DNA from: Ipomoea triloba
Taxonomy: Eukaryota; Streptophyta; Magnoliopsida; Solanales; Convolvulaceae
DNA length: 64,000 bases
Direction: 5' to 3'
NCBI RefSeq assembly: GCF_003576645.1
Contig: NC_044920.1
Location: 7,749,243 to 7,813,242 of the forward strand
Under the pieces are notes generated by a model. The model was given only the letters and a program-made list of their open reading frames with translations. It was not told the DNA's origin and made no database searches. This document shows positions 47,541 to 58,641 of this stretch, one piece after another; position 1 is the stretch's first letter, and each line of letters opens with the position of its first letter. The translations under genes were made by a program, and so were the position numbers.

Positions 47541-48940
47541 CTATCAATCTTCATTCCCGCAACAATAAAAGCAGTGCTGGTCACGACGGCATGGAATTTC
47601 GATGTTCACTGAAGGATCGTCGCCGGGGTGTGCGATCGATGATCCTGGTCTGGGTCTATGACATAAGAGCAATAGAGTATGAACATTAACTCTTACGTTC
47701 GCTCGGCTATCCAGATCAGAGTACATATAAACAAAGCAGTGCTCATTAACGCTCTTTACTCCGGCCATTATGTTGGAATCCTCATCCACCGACGTTCGTA
47801 CTAGAATGAATGCACTTAGCTCGGAACATCGTGGTCTCGTATTTCAGCGACCCAGGTAGTAGAGAAACCTCGGAGTGGAGGAGGACAGATGAATCGTATC
47901 AGATTGGCGGCGGCGGCGTGCATTTGACTGTGAAAAGCTAGGTTCATTAATATAATCCATCTATGGACGGCCGGTTTCTCGCAAATTCTGTTTAATTCGG
48001 CTAGGAGATTTTTGCGAGGAGGATGAGGGAGAATCGTTGTTTGAGAGATCAAATTCTATGAAAAGTTGAGAATCGGAAAATTTGTTGCGAGGATAAAAAT
48101 AAAGCCACGTTAAGATTGCCCAGGAATCAAACGTCGAAGAATCAGTGATCGGAGAAAAGGATCAACATTCCATCCTTCCTCATGCATAAAGCTCTGCAAT
48201 ACGACTGCCCAGAGTGTTCATCCTGGACCCATTCCGCGAATTCTCTTCGATGCGATTCGGGCAACTCAGAAGCGGATCTTTGGCCGTCAGCATCCATGAG
48301 ATAACTTTGTGGATTTGATCGAAGAAGCTGTTGATTAAATTCCTTAAAGCTTTGACTCTCGACCTCAACACATGCCAGAAGAGTCTCGCCACACCACGCA
48401 GCAACTCGACGGAACCAGCGGGAAGCCATCAAAAGTTGACGAGCATCCTTTGATGGCCATAGACCACCGCGCGTCGTCATAACTCAAAGGCTCGAAGCAT
48501 TTCTAAATTGGCCGGTATGGCACTGTCACTGCCTCGCTGCAGCCCCACCCACTTATCTTAATTTGTTTTAATTTCTTTAACAACTTTTAGTTGCTATGAG
48601 TTAGCTGGATAGCATAATGCATGGTATATCCATCTAAAATCATCTAGCCATCCAGCCTTTGATACCAACTAGTTGTTGCCCTTTCCAGTGATGAATATAA
48701 AAAATGTGACTAAGGTGGCAGCATCGCGTATCCCAACGACGAGGATGGTCTCGGTCTAGGTTTACATATGAGAGAAATAGAGTGCTCACAATTCCTCAGG
48801 TCACCCGGCTATGGCAGATTGGCTGTTACCAATAACCTGCAAGACCATAGCAGAAAATTGCGATGCCATAGAAAATTGTTGGTAATCATCTTCTCTGCAC
48901 ATTCATTTACTCGTGCAAATAATGTGTCACATCAATAATG
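47541..48940 (-). mobile_element. Possible small non-autonomous LTR element on the reverse strand
   Basis: Two imperfect direct repeats (about 47545-47770 and 48678-48890) share GGTCT.GGTCTA, ATAGAGT and a CCCGGCTATGGCAGAT/TCGGCTATCCAGAT phrase. On the reverse strand the right one ends GGGCAACA and is followed by ACTAG and TTGGTATCAAAGGC, close to a tRNA-iMet primer site (48661-48675 on the + strand). Between the repeats is about 0.9 kb with one 112-codon frame. This would be a small element without pol. The repeats are diverged, so support is modest. Confidence 0.35.
48142..48480 (-). CDS. Hypothetical 112-aa frame inside the small reverse-strand element
   Basis: Not recognised. It starts MTTRGGLWPSKDAR about 185 nt after the primer-site-like sequence on the same strand, where a gag start might be expected. 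It lacks any gag core, zinc knuckle or other motif I can name. Composition is protein-like (WFRRVAAWCGETLL, FAEWVQDEHSG). It may be a remnant of a captured gene or chance. Confidence 0.25.
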   Translation of the reverse strand: MTTRGGLWPSKDARQLLMASRWFRRVAAWCGETLLACVEVESQSFKEFNQQLLRSNPQSYLMDADGQRSASELPESHRREFAEWVQDEHSGQSYCRALCMRKDGMLILFSDH

Positions 48941-49260
48941 GTTGGTATCAGTTACTTCTCTTTTGGGATATGAATTGAGATGTTCCTAGAAGCATAGGCT
49001 CTGTTTGATGCATTTTTCAAGTGGCGGTCAACCCTGAGAGAAGAAGAAAACTTCTAGAAATGGAGAACATGATGACATCCAGGCATGCATGCACTTCCAC
49101 CCATACGTCCGTATATAGCATTATCTATATTTCTTAGATAATAAAATCATGTTAATTAGAAGATGGATATGTCATGTGGAGAACTCTGGGTTATTCAATC
49201 ATATTTGAGTTGACATAATAGTTTACGAGAAGAACGTGGCATAAAAATAAATCTAGTCGA
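48941..49260. other. Unannotated stretch
   Basis: No gene or repeat is recognised. It may contain the remainder of either neighbouring element. Confidence 0.4.
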
Positions 49261-49266
49261 CACCAA

Positions 49267-49284
49267 TCCCCGGCAACGGCGCCA
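49267..49284 (-). promoter_or_regulatory. Athila-type primer binding site
   Basis: On the reverse strand TGGCGCCGTTGCCGGGGA follows the LTR end and ATTTT. This is the characteristic primer site of plant Athila/Tat-lineage Ty3 elements. Confidence 0.85.
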
Positions 49285-49290
49285 AAAATT

Positions 49291-50633
49291 TGGTGGGTGT
49301 CGAAACCAACAAATAATAAATACTTACTCTTATGAATTGTAATAGTGATGAGTAAGGTCGTACCCACAGAGATTGGTTAGACTTATAGATTCAATAAATA
49401 ATGAGATGAGAATATAAAATTAAATAGTAACAATAAAATAGATAATAATATCAAATAGCAAATAATTATCAAATAAACGTCAATGACAACTAGTATCCAA
49501 CCCAAGGCATAATATCAGTTTAATTCTAACAAGAAAAATATTGATATGCAAGCCAAACTAACTTTACTCTTTACTAGATTGGTTATGGTTATTAACAAGC
49601 TCTAACAACCTGTCTTTCCTTACTTCGTCGGTAATCAAGACAAGCTCTTTGACTACTTCCCTAGCTAATAAACAACCCTAAACAAGCTCTTAGGATTTAA
49701 TGCTAATAAACAACCCTAAACAAGCTCTTAGGATTTAATTTACTAACAACATTAATCGAATTAGAAAGACTACCAATCCTAGCCAACAAACTCATAAGCT
49801 CGGTTCATTTAAGCTAGACTATATATCTTCATAACACAAACTGAAAATTAGTTATAATCAAATTGTGCTATTTGCTACCAACATCAGAACACTCAAACAA
49901 TTACGGATTCAAGGTTCTAACTAGCAATTTAATAACTTTATAATTGAACAATGGGTCCTTTTGCAACAATTAACCAAGCAATAATTCATATATATGAATA
50001 AAACAGAAGATATATAGATAATAAAGTGCAAAAAAACAATTTAGGCTAACTAAAGCTTACTGGTCTTGTAGAATCAAACTTCCATAATCCTCGAATTGGA
50101 AAAATAAGAATTTAGCAGTACATCGTATCGTAGAAAGTGTTTACAATGTATATAAAATTTCTTTCCTAAACTGATATCTTCTACTGACAAAATGCATCCC
50201 TATTTATAGTAAGTTAGGCTTAATTCCATCCGTTCACTCGCAAGAGTAATTTGTGGATGAGTTCTTTGGTTAGGAGCAATTCACGGACAAAAATCTTCGC
50301 AGGAGCCGCACATTGCCGCAGCAGTTCGCGTCATTTTCGAATTCTGCTGTTTACATTCATAATTACAATAAAAAAAAGGGAATATGAATTTGGGATCATT
50401 GATAAAATAAATAAAGAACTTTGGTTTGCTCAAAATGAATTAGCAAAAAGTCCACTCTAAAAAATGTTAATACAATTTTAATAGTTAAACTAGTAATTAA
50501 GTCTAATTATTCATATAATTATCATATTAGTATAAAATATAAAATAAAACTTAAAATAAATATAATGTAAAATAAATAAAACTAATTTATTATAAGAATC
50601 AAATATAAATAGGTATAAAAATAGTGTTTATCA
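49291..50633 (-). mobile_element. Athila-like LTR (reverse strand, 1343 bp)
   Basis: Read on the reverse strand it starts TGATAAACACTATTTTTATA and ends GGTTTCGACACCCACCA ahead of the primer site. Almost no internal sequence follows, so the element is truncated. A 38-bp duplication lies at 49665-49740. The LTR start sequence recurs at 61640-61810. Confidence 0.8.
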
Positions 50634-50905
50634 CGATACGAGGTCCGGCCTCGCCTATCGCTGAACGAGTAAGTCTTTAAGTTCAAAAGCCAAAAGGTTT
50701 TAACTTAAAACGACTAAACACCCTAGGGGCAATATAAGGTCCGACCTTGCCTATTGTCGAATGGAAGGGTCTCTAGGTGTAAGACTGAAAGGTCTCGACT
50801 TAGAACGACTGACACCCAAAGGAGGGTACAAGGTTGGACCTTGCCTAGCATCGAACGGGTGCGCTAAGGGCTGAGGGTTGAGGTACCTTGGTCTAACGCC
50901 AATGC
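50634..50905. repeat. ~95-bp imperfect tandem repeat with a covarying palindrome, 3 copies
   Basis: Units start near 50637, 50732 and 50827 and share GG(T)CCGACCTTGCCTA, TCGAA(C/T)GG and GACTTAGAACGACT-like words. Each carries a palindrome whose arms change together: CGAGG/CCTCG, AAGGTC/GACCTT and CAAGGT/ACCTTG. No coding frame is seen. Confidence 0.7.
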
Positions 50906-51146
50906 GAAAAAGCAAACGATAAGAAAAAAAGCAAAAGAAAGAAAATACAAACACAAAACAAAAGAATATGTATACAACATTATGCGAGCAAAAATCTAAG
51001 CGACCCCGCGTTGCCCAGACGGAGAAGACTTTGATCGCAAGGCTAGTGGTGCAGGGTTAAAACGTATTAGAGCAAACAAAGTACTCCCATTCAAGCTGAC
51101 CCTGGACCATTCATCCCAGCAAGGAGCCCCGAGTGATTTCGATTGT
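50906..51146. other. Unannotated stretch
   Basis: No gene or repeat is recognised between the hairpin repeats and the Copia LTR. Confidence 0.4.
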
Positions 51147-51311
51147 GTGAGTTATATCATTAATATGTATTCTATATTTGTTTTATTATATATTTTAGTA
51201 TTAGTGGTTACGGTTTAGTGTTTAACTGTAATCAGTAGAATAGGAGAGTCTTTAGAAGCCTATGATAAAAAGGACTGTCTCTCTCTGTAATCTGTTGTGA
51301 AATTCAAAATC
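51147..51311 (+). mobile_element. Probable Copia LTR (short or partial)
   Basis: From about TGTGAGTTATATC to ..AAATTCAAAATCA, followed within a few bases by CTGGTATCAGAAGCG (51320-51334), a tRNA-iMet-type primer site. The left end is uncertain because the partner LTR is missing. Confidence 0.5.
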
Positions 51312-51413
51312 ATTTATCCAATCTGGTATCAGAAGCGTTAGGTGTATCGTTTCACTCTTTTCTCCTTTTTTTTCCAAACCGAAAGCTACCCTACGTCTCC
51401 TTCGCCTCTCACC

Positions 51414-52300
51414 ATGAACACGCCCACTACCGACGGCACGGTCGCCACCACTGCCGCCCCTCCGCCGGTGACCCCCACCGCCTTCACGGCGGCACACCAC
51501 TTCATCTCCATCAAGCTAACAGCGAGAAATTACCTATATTGGCGAATGCAACTGGTTCCATTCCTCCGGGGCCAAGGACTGCTTGGATTTCTCGATGGAT
51601 CGCACCCCTGTCCGCCGGCGACCATTCCGCCTTCCCCTCAACTGCCCACGGCCGCTGCGTCGGCGTCACCACCGTAGCCGAATCCAGCATATCCGGCCTG
51701 GGTGCAACAAGATCAGTCAATCTTGTCATTGCTGATCTCCTCCCTCACCGCCGAAACCATATATCTCGCCATCGGCCGGAATACCTCGCGGGAGGTCTAG
51801 ACTCCATCACCACCGCACTAGCGTCTTCGTCGTGGTCGCGTTGCCTGAATACCTAGGCAAGGACCCTTTCATCCGACGAACAAGTTTTGTACGTCCTACG
51901 TGGTTTACGGCCGGAGTATCGATCCATGGCGAGCACCCTTACCGTGACCGGCGTCCCTATTTCGCTATCCCAGCGTGCAGATCATCTGCAAAACCAAGAG
52001 TTCATACACTCCGAGGATTTCACGGTGGCCACGTCGCCTCCTCCAACGGCTCTGTATGCGGGTCGCGATCGAGGCAGTTCCATTTCCGGCGGTCGGCACT
52101 CGTCGGGTGGTCGCGGCAGAAACTGGCGAGGACGAGGGAGAAATTCCCTGGCGCGCGGACGGAGCGGTAGTGACAATGGATCTGGTTCTAGATCTCCACG
52201 GTGCCAGATCTGTAGAGCGCAAAGGCATACGACATTGTATTGTTATAAACGATACGACGATAATCCGACTCCCCGTGCTAATATTGCTGTTTCAGGTGAC
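51414..52300 (+). pseudogene. gag: Copia gag (stops, internal deletion, frame change)
   Basis: ATG at 51414 starts MNTPTTDGTVATT, then the Copia gag core with ISIKLTARNYLYWRMQLVPFLRG and FLDGSHPCPP. TAG at 51675 interrupts it. The same frame continues (PAWVQQDQSILSLLISSLTAE) to another TAG near 51798, where Trp is usual (REVW). A deletion and frame change near 51855-51870 lead to DEQVLYVLRGLRPEYRSMAS and a basic Gly/Arg-rich tail (RGRNWRGRGRNS). A zinc knuckle CQICRAQRHTTLYC follows (about 52203-52244). The composition is typical of Ale/Ivana-type Copia Gag. Confidence 0.85.
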
Positions 52301-53125
52301 ACACAACAGCTCTCCGAGGCTTGGTACCCTGACACGGGAGCCTCGACTCACGCAACCCCGGATCAGCAAATGATGGACCAATCCGATGCATATACTGGCG
52401 GCGACGTGCTCAAAGACGGCAATGGCGGAGGTTTGGTAGTCTCACGTGTGGGCCATGCAGTAATTCCAACACAATCTAAACAATTAACCATGTCCAACAT
52501 ATTACACGTTTCGAAATTATCGTTACCCCTTCTATCAGTTAATCAATTTACTAATGAAAACAATGTATTTTTTGAGTTCCATAATGATTGTTTTCTTGTG
52601 AAGAACTGCAACACTCGGGCGGTTCTTCTTAAAGGGTCAACGGCGGGTGGTTTATACAAATTACCAATAAACCGGTCACATTTTGTGTTCCTGTCAGCTA
52701 GAGCTTCTTCAACCGTGTGGCATCAGCATCTATGCCATCCGCACAGTCAAGTCCTTCGTCGAGTCTTGCAAAATTGTCCCGTGTCAACCAATAACTCAAG
52801 CAATCTAAAAGTTTGTACTGCATGCCAGCTAGGAAAATCAGCTCGTTTTCCATTAGATAGGGTTGCTAATACTAGTCAAAATGTACTAGATTTATCGTAC
52901 ACGAACATATGGGGTCCGTCTTCTGTAATTTCTTCTTATGGGTCTTGTTATTTTTTACTCTTTGTAGAGGATTTTTCACGCTACTGTTGGTTTTACCCAT
53001 TACGGTTAAAATCAGACATATATAAAATCTTTGATTCTTTTCGGGTGATGGTAGAACGTCGGTTTTCCCGTTCTATCAAAGCCATCCAGTCAGACTTAGG
53101 GGGTGAATATCTCCGCCTTCACTAG
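52300..53125 (+). pseudogene. pol: Copia protease and integrase N-terminal half, truncated
   Basis: Continuous with the zinc knuckle frame. It has protease WYPDTGASTHAT (near 52321); the pre-integrase domain WHQHLCHPHSQVLRRVLQ with CTACQLGKS (His-His-Cys-Cys); and the integrase core start DLSYTNIWGP.. to IQSDLGGEY. The frame ends LRLH-stop at the junction with the CRM-like element. The last catalytic Glu, RT and RNase H are missing, so this copy is dead. Confidence 0.9.
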
Positions 53126-53652
53126 GAGAAGGAGTGGGGATGGAGAGGTAAGGAGTTGGAGAGAAATGAAGGTGCTGATGAGAAAGAAATGGGTCCCTGC
53201 TTCATACCAACGAGAATTACATCAACAGTTACAAGAACTTGTACAAGGTAGAATGTCTGTAGCTGAGTATGACCATGAGGAGCAGAAACTCTTGACAAAG
53301 CTTGGAATTGCAGAAGATCCTGAAACTACTATTTCTAGGTTTATCAAGGGGTTGAATTGGGACATCCAAGATGAAATTGAAATGTGTGACTACTTGGATT
53401 ACGAGGAGGTGGTTCAAAAGGCCATCCAAGTAGAAAAGAAACTTAAGAAAAAAAAAGTAAGGGCTCAGAACTGGAGGTCAAGTAAAGAAGTGAAAAAGGG
53501 ACTTCAAGCCCAAAGGAGAAGCGAGCAAGTCTATTAACAAGGGCAAGGACAAAGTTGATATTGCTACCAACCGTACGAGCAACACCAAATGTTTTAAATG
53601 CCAAGGTAGAGGCCACATAGCTAAAGATTGTCCTAACAAAAGAAATATTATT
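53126..53652 (+). pseudogene. gag: CRM-like chromovirus gag fragment (first copy), frameshifted
   Basis: Starts in mid-gag directly after the Copia fragment. RSWREMKVLMRKKWVP and LHQQLQELVQGRMSVAEYDHEEQKLL match the copy at 58642-59766. An extra A in the run near 53490 shifts the frame before the zinc knuckle CFKCQGRGHIAKDC, which is then read in the next frame. Confidence 0.9.
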
Positions 53653-56600
53653 TTGCTTGATTTAGGGGAATTTGAGACTGATCCAGAATCTGAGGAGGAA
53701 TCTAAAGTTCCTAGTGGAAGTGAAGATGAAATTCTAAGCCTTGCTGAAGGAGATATGCTGATGGTGAGAAGATTGTTAAAATTGCAAGCTAAAGGTGAAG
53801 AAGAGCAAAGAGAAAACATATTTCACACTAGATGTCACATTCATAACAAAGTGTGTAAGCTTATAATTTACGGGGGCAGTTGTCCTAGTGTAGCTAGTAC
53901 TGAGCTAGTTACAAAGCTAAGATTGAATACAATTGAGCACCCTATGCCATACTCTCTACAATGGCTAAACAAAAATGGAGAAATCAAGGTTGACAAATAG
54001 GTGTTAGTTCCGCTCTCCATTGGAAGGTATACCGATGAGATTTTATGTGATGTAATTCCCATGCAGGCTGCACATGTGCTCTTGGGGAGGCCTTGGCAAT
54101 TCGATAAGAAAACCATCCTTGAAGGTTTTAGTAATAGATATTCATTTGTACATGAAGGAAAGAAAGTAACTCTTGTACCTTTGACTCCTAGTCAAATTCA
54201 TGATGATGAGAAAGAAACAAAAGAAAACGAGGAAAAAGAAAACAATGAAAAAAATGAAAAAAATGAAAAGAAAGAAAGTGAGCAAAAGAAAGAGAGAAGG
54301 AAAAAGACAAACATATTCTGCAAAAGAAAAGAAATTGAGAGAGTTATTGATGCTAAACAGTCTATATTTCTTATGCTTTGCAAAGGGTCTGTGCCTCAAC
54401 TAGATAACCTTGAGCATTTGCCCAAGGCTATTTCATCTTTGATGCAGGTTTTTGAAGATGTATTTCCAAAAGAGATTCCAGGTGGCTTACCTCCTATGAG
54501 AGGAATAGAGCACCAAATAGACTTAATACCTGGGGCTCCTATTCCAAATAGACCTGCTTACAGATGCAACCCCGAAGAAACTAAAGAAATTCAAAAACAA
54601 GTGGATGAGTTGATGGAAAAAGGACAAATAAGGGAGAGCTTAAGTCTTAGTGCTGTACCAGTATTGCTAGTGCCCAAAAAGGATGGGTCATGGAGGATGT
54701 GCGTGGACTGCCGAGCTATAAACAAGATCACAGTAAAGTACCGCTTTCCCATTCCTCGTTTAGATGACATGTTAGACGAGCTACATGGTTCATGCATATT
54801 TTCTAAAATTGATTTGAGGTCTGGGTACCATCAAATTAGAATTCGTGAGGGGGATGAATGGAAAACTGCATTCAAGACCAAACAAGGTCTATATGAATGC
54901 CTAGTTATGCCATTTGGACTCACTAATGCACCTAGTACGTTCATGCGTTTGATGAACCATGTGCTTAAAGATTTTATTGGAAAAAGTGTAGTGGTATATT
55001 TCGATGATATACTAATATACAGCAAAAGCTTTGAAAAGCATGTTCAACATTTGCATGATGTTTTTTCTGTTTTAAGAACTAATAAATTATACGCAAATTT
55101 AAAAAAATGTGAGTTTTGCACCTCATATGTTCATTTTCTTGGCTTTATTATTAGTGCCAATGGAATTGAAGCAGATAGTGCCAAAGTCCAAGCTATTAGT
55201 GAATGGCCAACACCAATGACAGTTAGTGAGGTGCGTAGCTTTCATGGCTTAGCAAGTTTTTATCGCCGATTTGTGAAAGATTTTAGCACCATTGCTGCAC
55301 CACTAACAGAGGTGATTAAAAAAATTGTTGATTTTCAATGGGGTGAAAAACAAGAGCTAGCTTTTAAAATACTAAAATAAAAATTAAGCTCTGCACCTGT
55401 TCTTGCCTTGCCTAATTTTGAGGCAACTTTTGAATTGCATTGTGATGCTTCGGGAGTTGGAATTGGAGCTGTCCTAATGCAAGGTGGCAAGCCTATTGCA
55501 TATTTCAGTGAAAAACTGAACGGGGCCACTCTTAATTACCCGACATATGACAAAGAGTTCTTTGCTCTTTTTAGAGCCTTGGAACACTGGGAACATTACT
55601 TAAGGCCTAAAGAGTTTGTAATCCATACTGACCATGAATCTTTGAAGTATCTTAAAGGTCAAAGCAAACTCAATAGGTGCCATGCTAAATGGGTTGAATA
55701 CATTGAATCTTTTCCATATGTTATTCAATACAAGCATCGTAAAGATAACGTGGTGGCTGATGCTTTGTCTCGTAGATATTCTTTGTTGACAACTATGCAT
55801 GTTAGATTTTTAGGATTTGAGCATTTAAAGGAGTTATATGCTACTGATTCTGATTTTCAATGATTATATGGGGAATGTCAAAAGGGAGCTCATGGGAAAT
55901 TTTATGTGCATGATGGTTTTTTGTTTAAAGAAAATAGATTGTGTATTCCTTGTTGTTCTATGCGAGAACTTCTAATTAAAGAAGCCCATGGGGGAAGTTT
56001 GATGGGCCATTATGGCATTCATAAAACTTTGGATATTTTGTGTGAACACTTCTTTTGGCCAAAAATGAGAAAGGATGTAAATAAAATGTGTGATAGATGT
56101 ATTATTTGCAAACGGGCTAAGTCTACAAGTCAACCGCATGGGTTATATCATCCTTTGCCTGTCGCTGAACATCCTTGGGTTGATTTATCCATGGACTTTG
56201 TTTTAGGGCTACCGAGAACCAAAAAAGGCCATGATTCAATTTTTGTGGTTGTTGATAGGTTTTCAAAGATGGCACATTTCATTCCTTGCCATAAATTTGA
56301 TGATGCTAGCAATGTTGCTACATTATTTTTCAAAGAGATTGTTCGTTTGCATGGGATGCCTAAAACCATTGTTTCTGACAGGGATGTAAAATTTTTGAGC
56401 TATTTCTGGAAAACTCTTTGGGGTAAGCTTGGTACTAAGTTGTTGTTTTCTACTACATGTCACCCGCAAACTGACGGGCAAACTGAAGTTGTCAATAGAA
56501 CTCTAGGAACTTTGCTTCGAGTTTTAATTAAAAAGAATTTGAAAAGTTGAGAAGAATTGCTGCCTATTGCTGAATTTGCCTATAACAGGCACATACACAC

Positions 56601-57246
56601 CACTACAGGTTTTTCCCCTTTTGAGGTGGTTTATGGGTTTAATCCCTTAACTCCACTTGATTTGATGCCATATCCAGTGAACGAGTATCACAATTTAGAT
56701 GGAGCTAATAAAGCTGACATGGTAAAGAAAATGCATGAAAAAGTGAGAAAACAAATTGCTAACAAAAATGAGCAGGTGGCCAAGTATGTGAACAAGGGTA
56801 GGAAGGAGGTGATTTTCAATCCAGGGGACTTCGTATGGGTCCATATGCGGAAAGAGCGGTTTCCTTCCCAAAGAAAATCTAAGTTGCTACCCCGTGGCGA
56901 TGGACCGTTTCGTGTGCTTACTAGGCTCAACAACAATGCTTATACATTAGAATTACCAAATGGGTATGGGATTAGTTCTACCTTTAATGTTGCGGATTTA
57001 TCTCCTTGTCCTGCCAGCGAAATTGATTCGTGGACGAATCTTTCTAAGGGGGGAGGAGATGTTGAGGAAAACTATGAGGATGACAAAGAAAATAGTCCTT
57101 TGATCTTGGAGGGTCCAATGACGAGAGCAAAGGTGCAGATATTTCATGAAGCTATGAGTGGCCTTATTAAAGGAATAAGTCAAGCTAATCAAAAATATGA
57201 AGATGGAGTTGAGTTGAAGGTGGTCCATCTGATTCACACAATTTGA
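53653..57246 (+). pseudogene. pol: CRM-like chromovirus pol (four in-frame stops)
   Basis: One frame from 53653 to the stop at 57244, cut by TAG at 53998, TAA at 55378, TGA at 55861 and TGA at 56548. Each stop is one transition from a Gln or Trp codon. In order: protease with IIYGGSCPSVAS, where Tyr replaces the catalytic Asp seen in the second copy; a Lys/Glu/Asn-rich linker (about 54200-54320); RT with [17 protein letters not shown] and the YFDD box at 54997-55008; RNase [19 protein letters not shown]; the integrase zinc finger ([21 protein letters not shown]) and core ([34 protein letters not shown]); and the C-terminal end GPMTRAKVQIFHEAMSGL. RT and integrase wording fits the CRM clade of centromere-associated chromoviruses. 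I see no classical chromodomain. Confidence 0.9.
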
Positions 57247-57261
57247 AGAATAAAATCGAGT

Positions 57262-57775
57262 GGGGGTTTATACCTTATAAATCAACACTTGGAGTATTTT
57301 TTCATGCAAATAAAAGTTTGAGATTATTTTGGTCCGTATTTATGTTATTCAATTTGTAAAGTCCAAATTAAGCTTATAAATCCTAAATTCAATTAGAATT
57401 TAGTTTTTATAAACTTATTTGACTTAGTTATCCTATTCTTGTGGCTAGTTACATCTTTTTGCTAGTTTAGCATTAGAATAGCACTTTTTGAACTTAAATG
57501 CCCTGATGTAAGGACTAGCTAAAGTGTATAAATAGCCCTGCTTTTATTTGTGTTAGACAGACAATTTTGATAGTAATAAATTCAAGAATATTGCTTTGGC
57601 AATTTCTTCTCCTTGAGTTCTTGAGGAGTATTTTGACTTATCTTGGTACTTTCCATCCTAAGTGGCGTCTAACTCTTATCTCCATCCTTGGAGTGGCGAG
57701 ACTTTGCACCACCACACTCCGACCTTTACTTCCATCACCCAACCGTTCTTCTTCCTTAGCTGGAGCCCACAACAA
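57262..57775 (+). mobile_element. LTR of the CRM-like element
   Basis: Follows a purine-rich GAGTGGGGG after pol and contains TATAAATA at 57537-57544. It ends about CCCACAACA before TTTTGGTGTCAAAGC, which sits where a primer site should be and resembles a decayed TGGTATCAAAGC. Both ends are approximate. It serves as right LTR for 53126-57246 and as left LTR for 58642-59992. Confidence 0.6.
57537..57544 (+). promoter_or_regulatory. TATA box in the CRM-like LTR
   Basis: TATAAATA in GTGTATAAATAGCCCTG, about 60-100 nt before the likely R region and ahead of the primer-site-like sequence. Confidence 0.6.
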
Positions 57776-58641
57776 TTTTGGTGTCAAAGCTTTGGTGTCA
57801 AATCCTTACATGAACATGCATGTTACAATCATTCCAAATTTCAGTTTCTACACATGCAACGTAAGTTATATTCTGTTGAGTATTTACTGAAATTTTGCGC
57901 TTGTTCTAAGTGTCATATACGAACTTCATTCGTATATTCTTCTACATGATCTTGTTCCTGTCGTTCTACTTGATTTTTTTTTTTTGCATTAATTAGTAAC
58001 TACACCCCAAACAAGCATAGTTTCTGCAGAAATTTTCAGTCTGCCCAGTTAGAGAAAACAAATTCAAAAAAATACTTCCGGGTGTCCTTTTACCTTGAAA
58101 ATTTTTGTGGACATAGCCAACTTATCATTCTAACCGACCAAAAAAAATTTGAGGCAAAATATTATTCTAAAAAACACAGAAAAATCTGTGAATCCACCCT
58201 ACTGAATAAAATTTTTTTGCGTACTTTTTGCTACACTCTATATTGTTTTTTGATTGATATCACCTTGATCTGCTGCTAGTTTTGTTATAAAAAAAAGAAA
58301 GTCAAGGAAAGAATATTGAAAACACAAAAAAAAAACAAAAAAAAAAGAAGGTGAAAAGCAGCATTTGGAATTCCTTGTCTCATATTGGTCATTTGTTTCT
58401 CCCAAATATTACCCTTCCAGTGAGTTTAGTCATTTTGGGTTAAGTTTCTTGACTTAGTCTTAAACTCTGAAAGAACTCTATAGGACAAGACTTGTTTTTA
58501 CTACTTGAGTGAATTTTAATTGTGAGATCATTAGAGTGCTTTATTATACATGAGTGGTAAAATAACTAGTGATCACCCATTAAAAGAGTGCAAGTGAGGG
58601 AGTGATGTGAGGTCCAATTCTCATACTTGGGGGTTAGGAAA
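57776..58641 (+). other. Leader region of the second CRM-like copy
   Basis: About 860 nt between LTR and gag ATG, AT-rich with two A-rich runs near 58290-58350. No credible gene. Frames within it have no family resemblance. Confidence 0.55.

Noticed and set aside
47544..48052. Two reverse-strand frames of about 80 codons
   Set aside because: No recognisable motif, uneven composition and no conservation to compare. More likely non-coding parts of a small element.
57567..58279. Three short frames in the CRM-like LTR and leader
   Set aside because: They lie in non-coding leader and LTR sequence and have no family resemblance.
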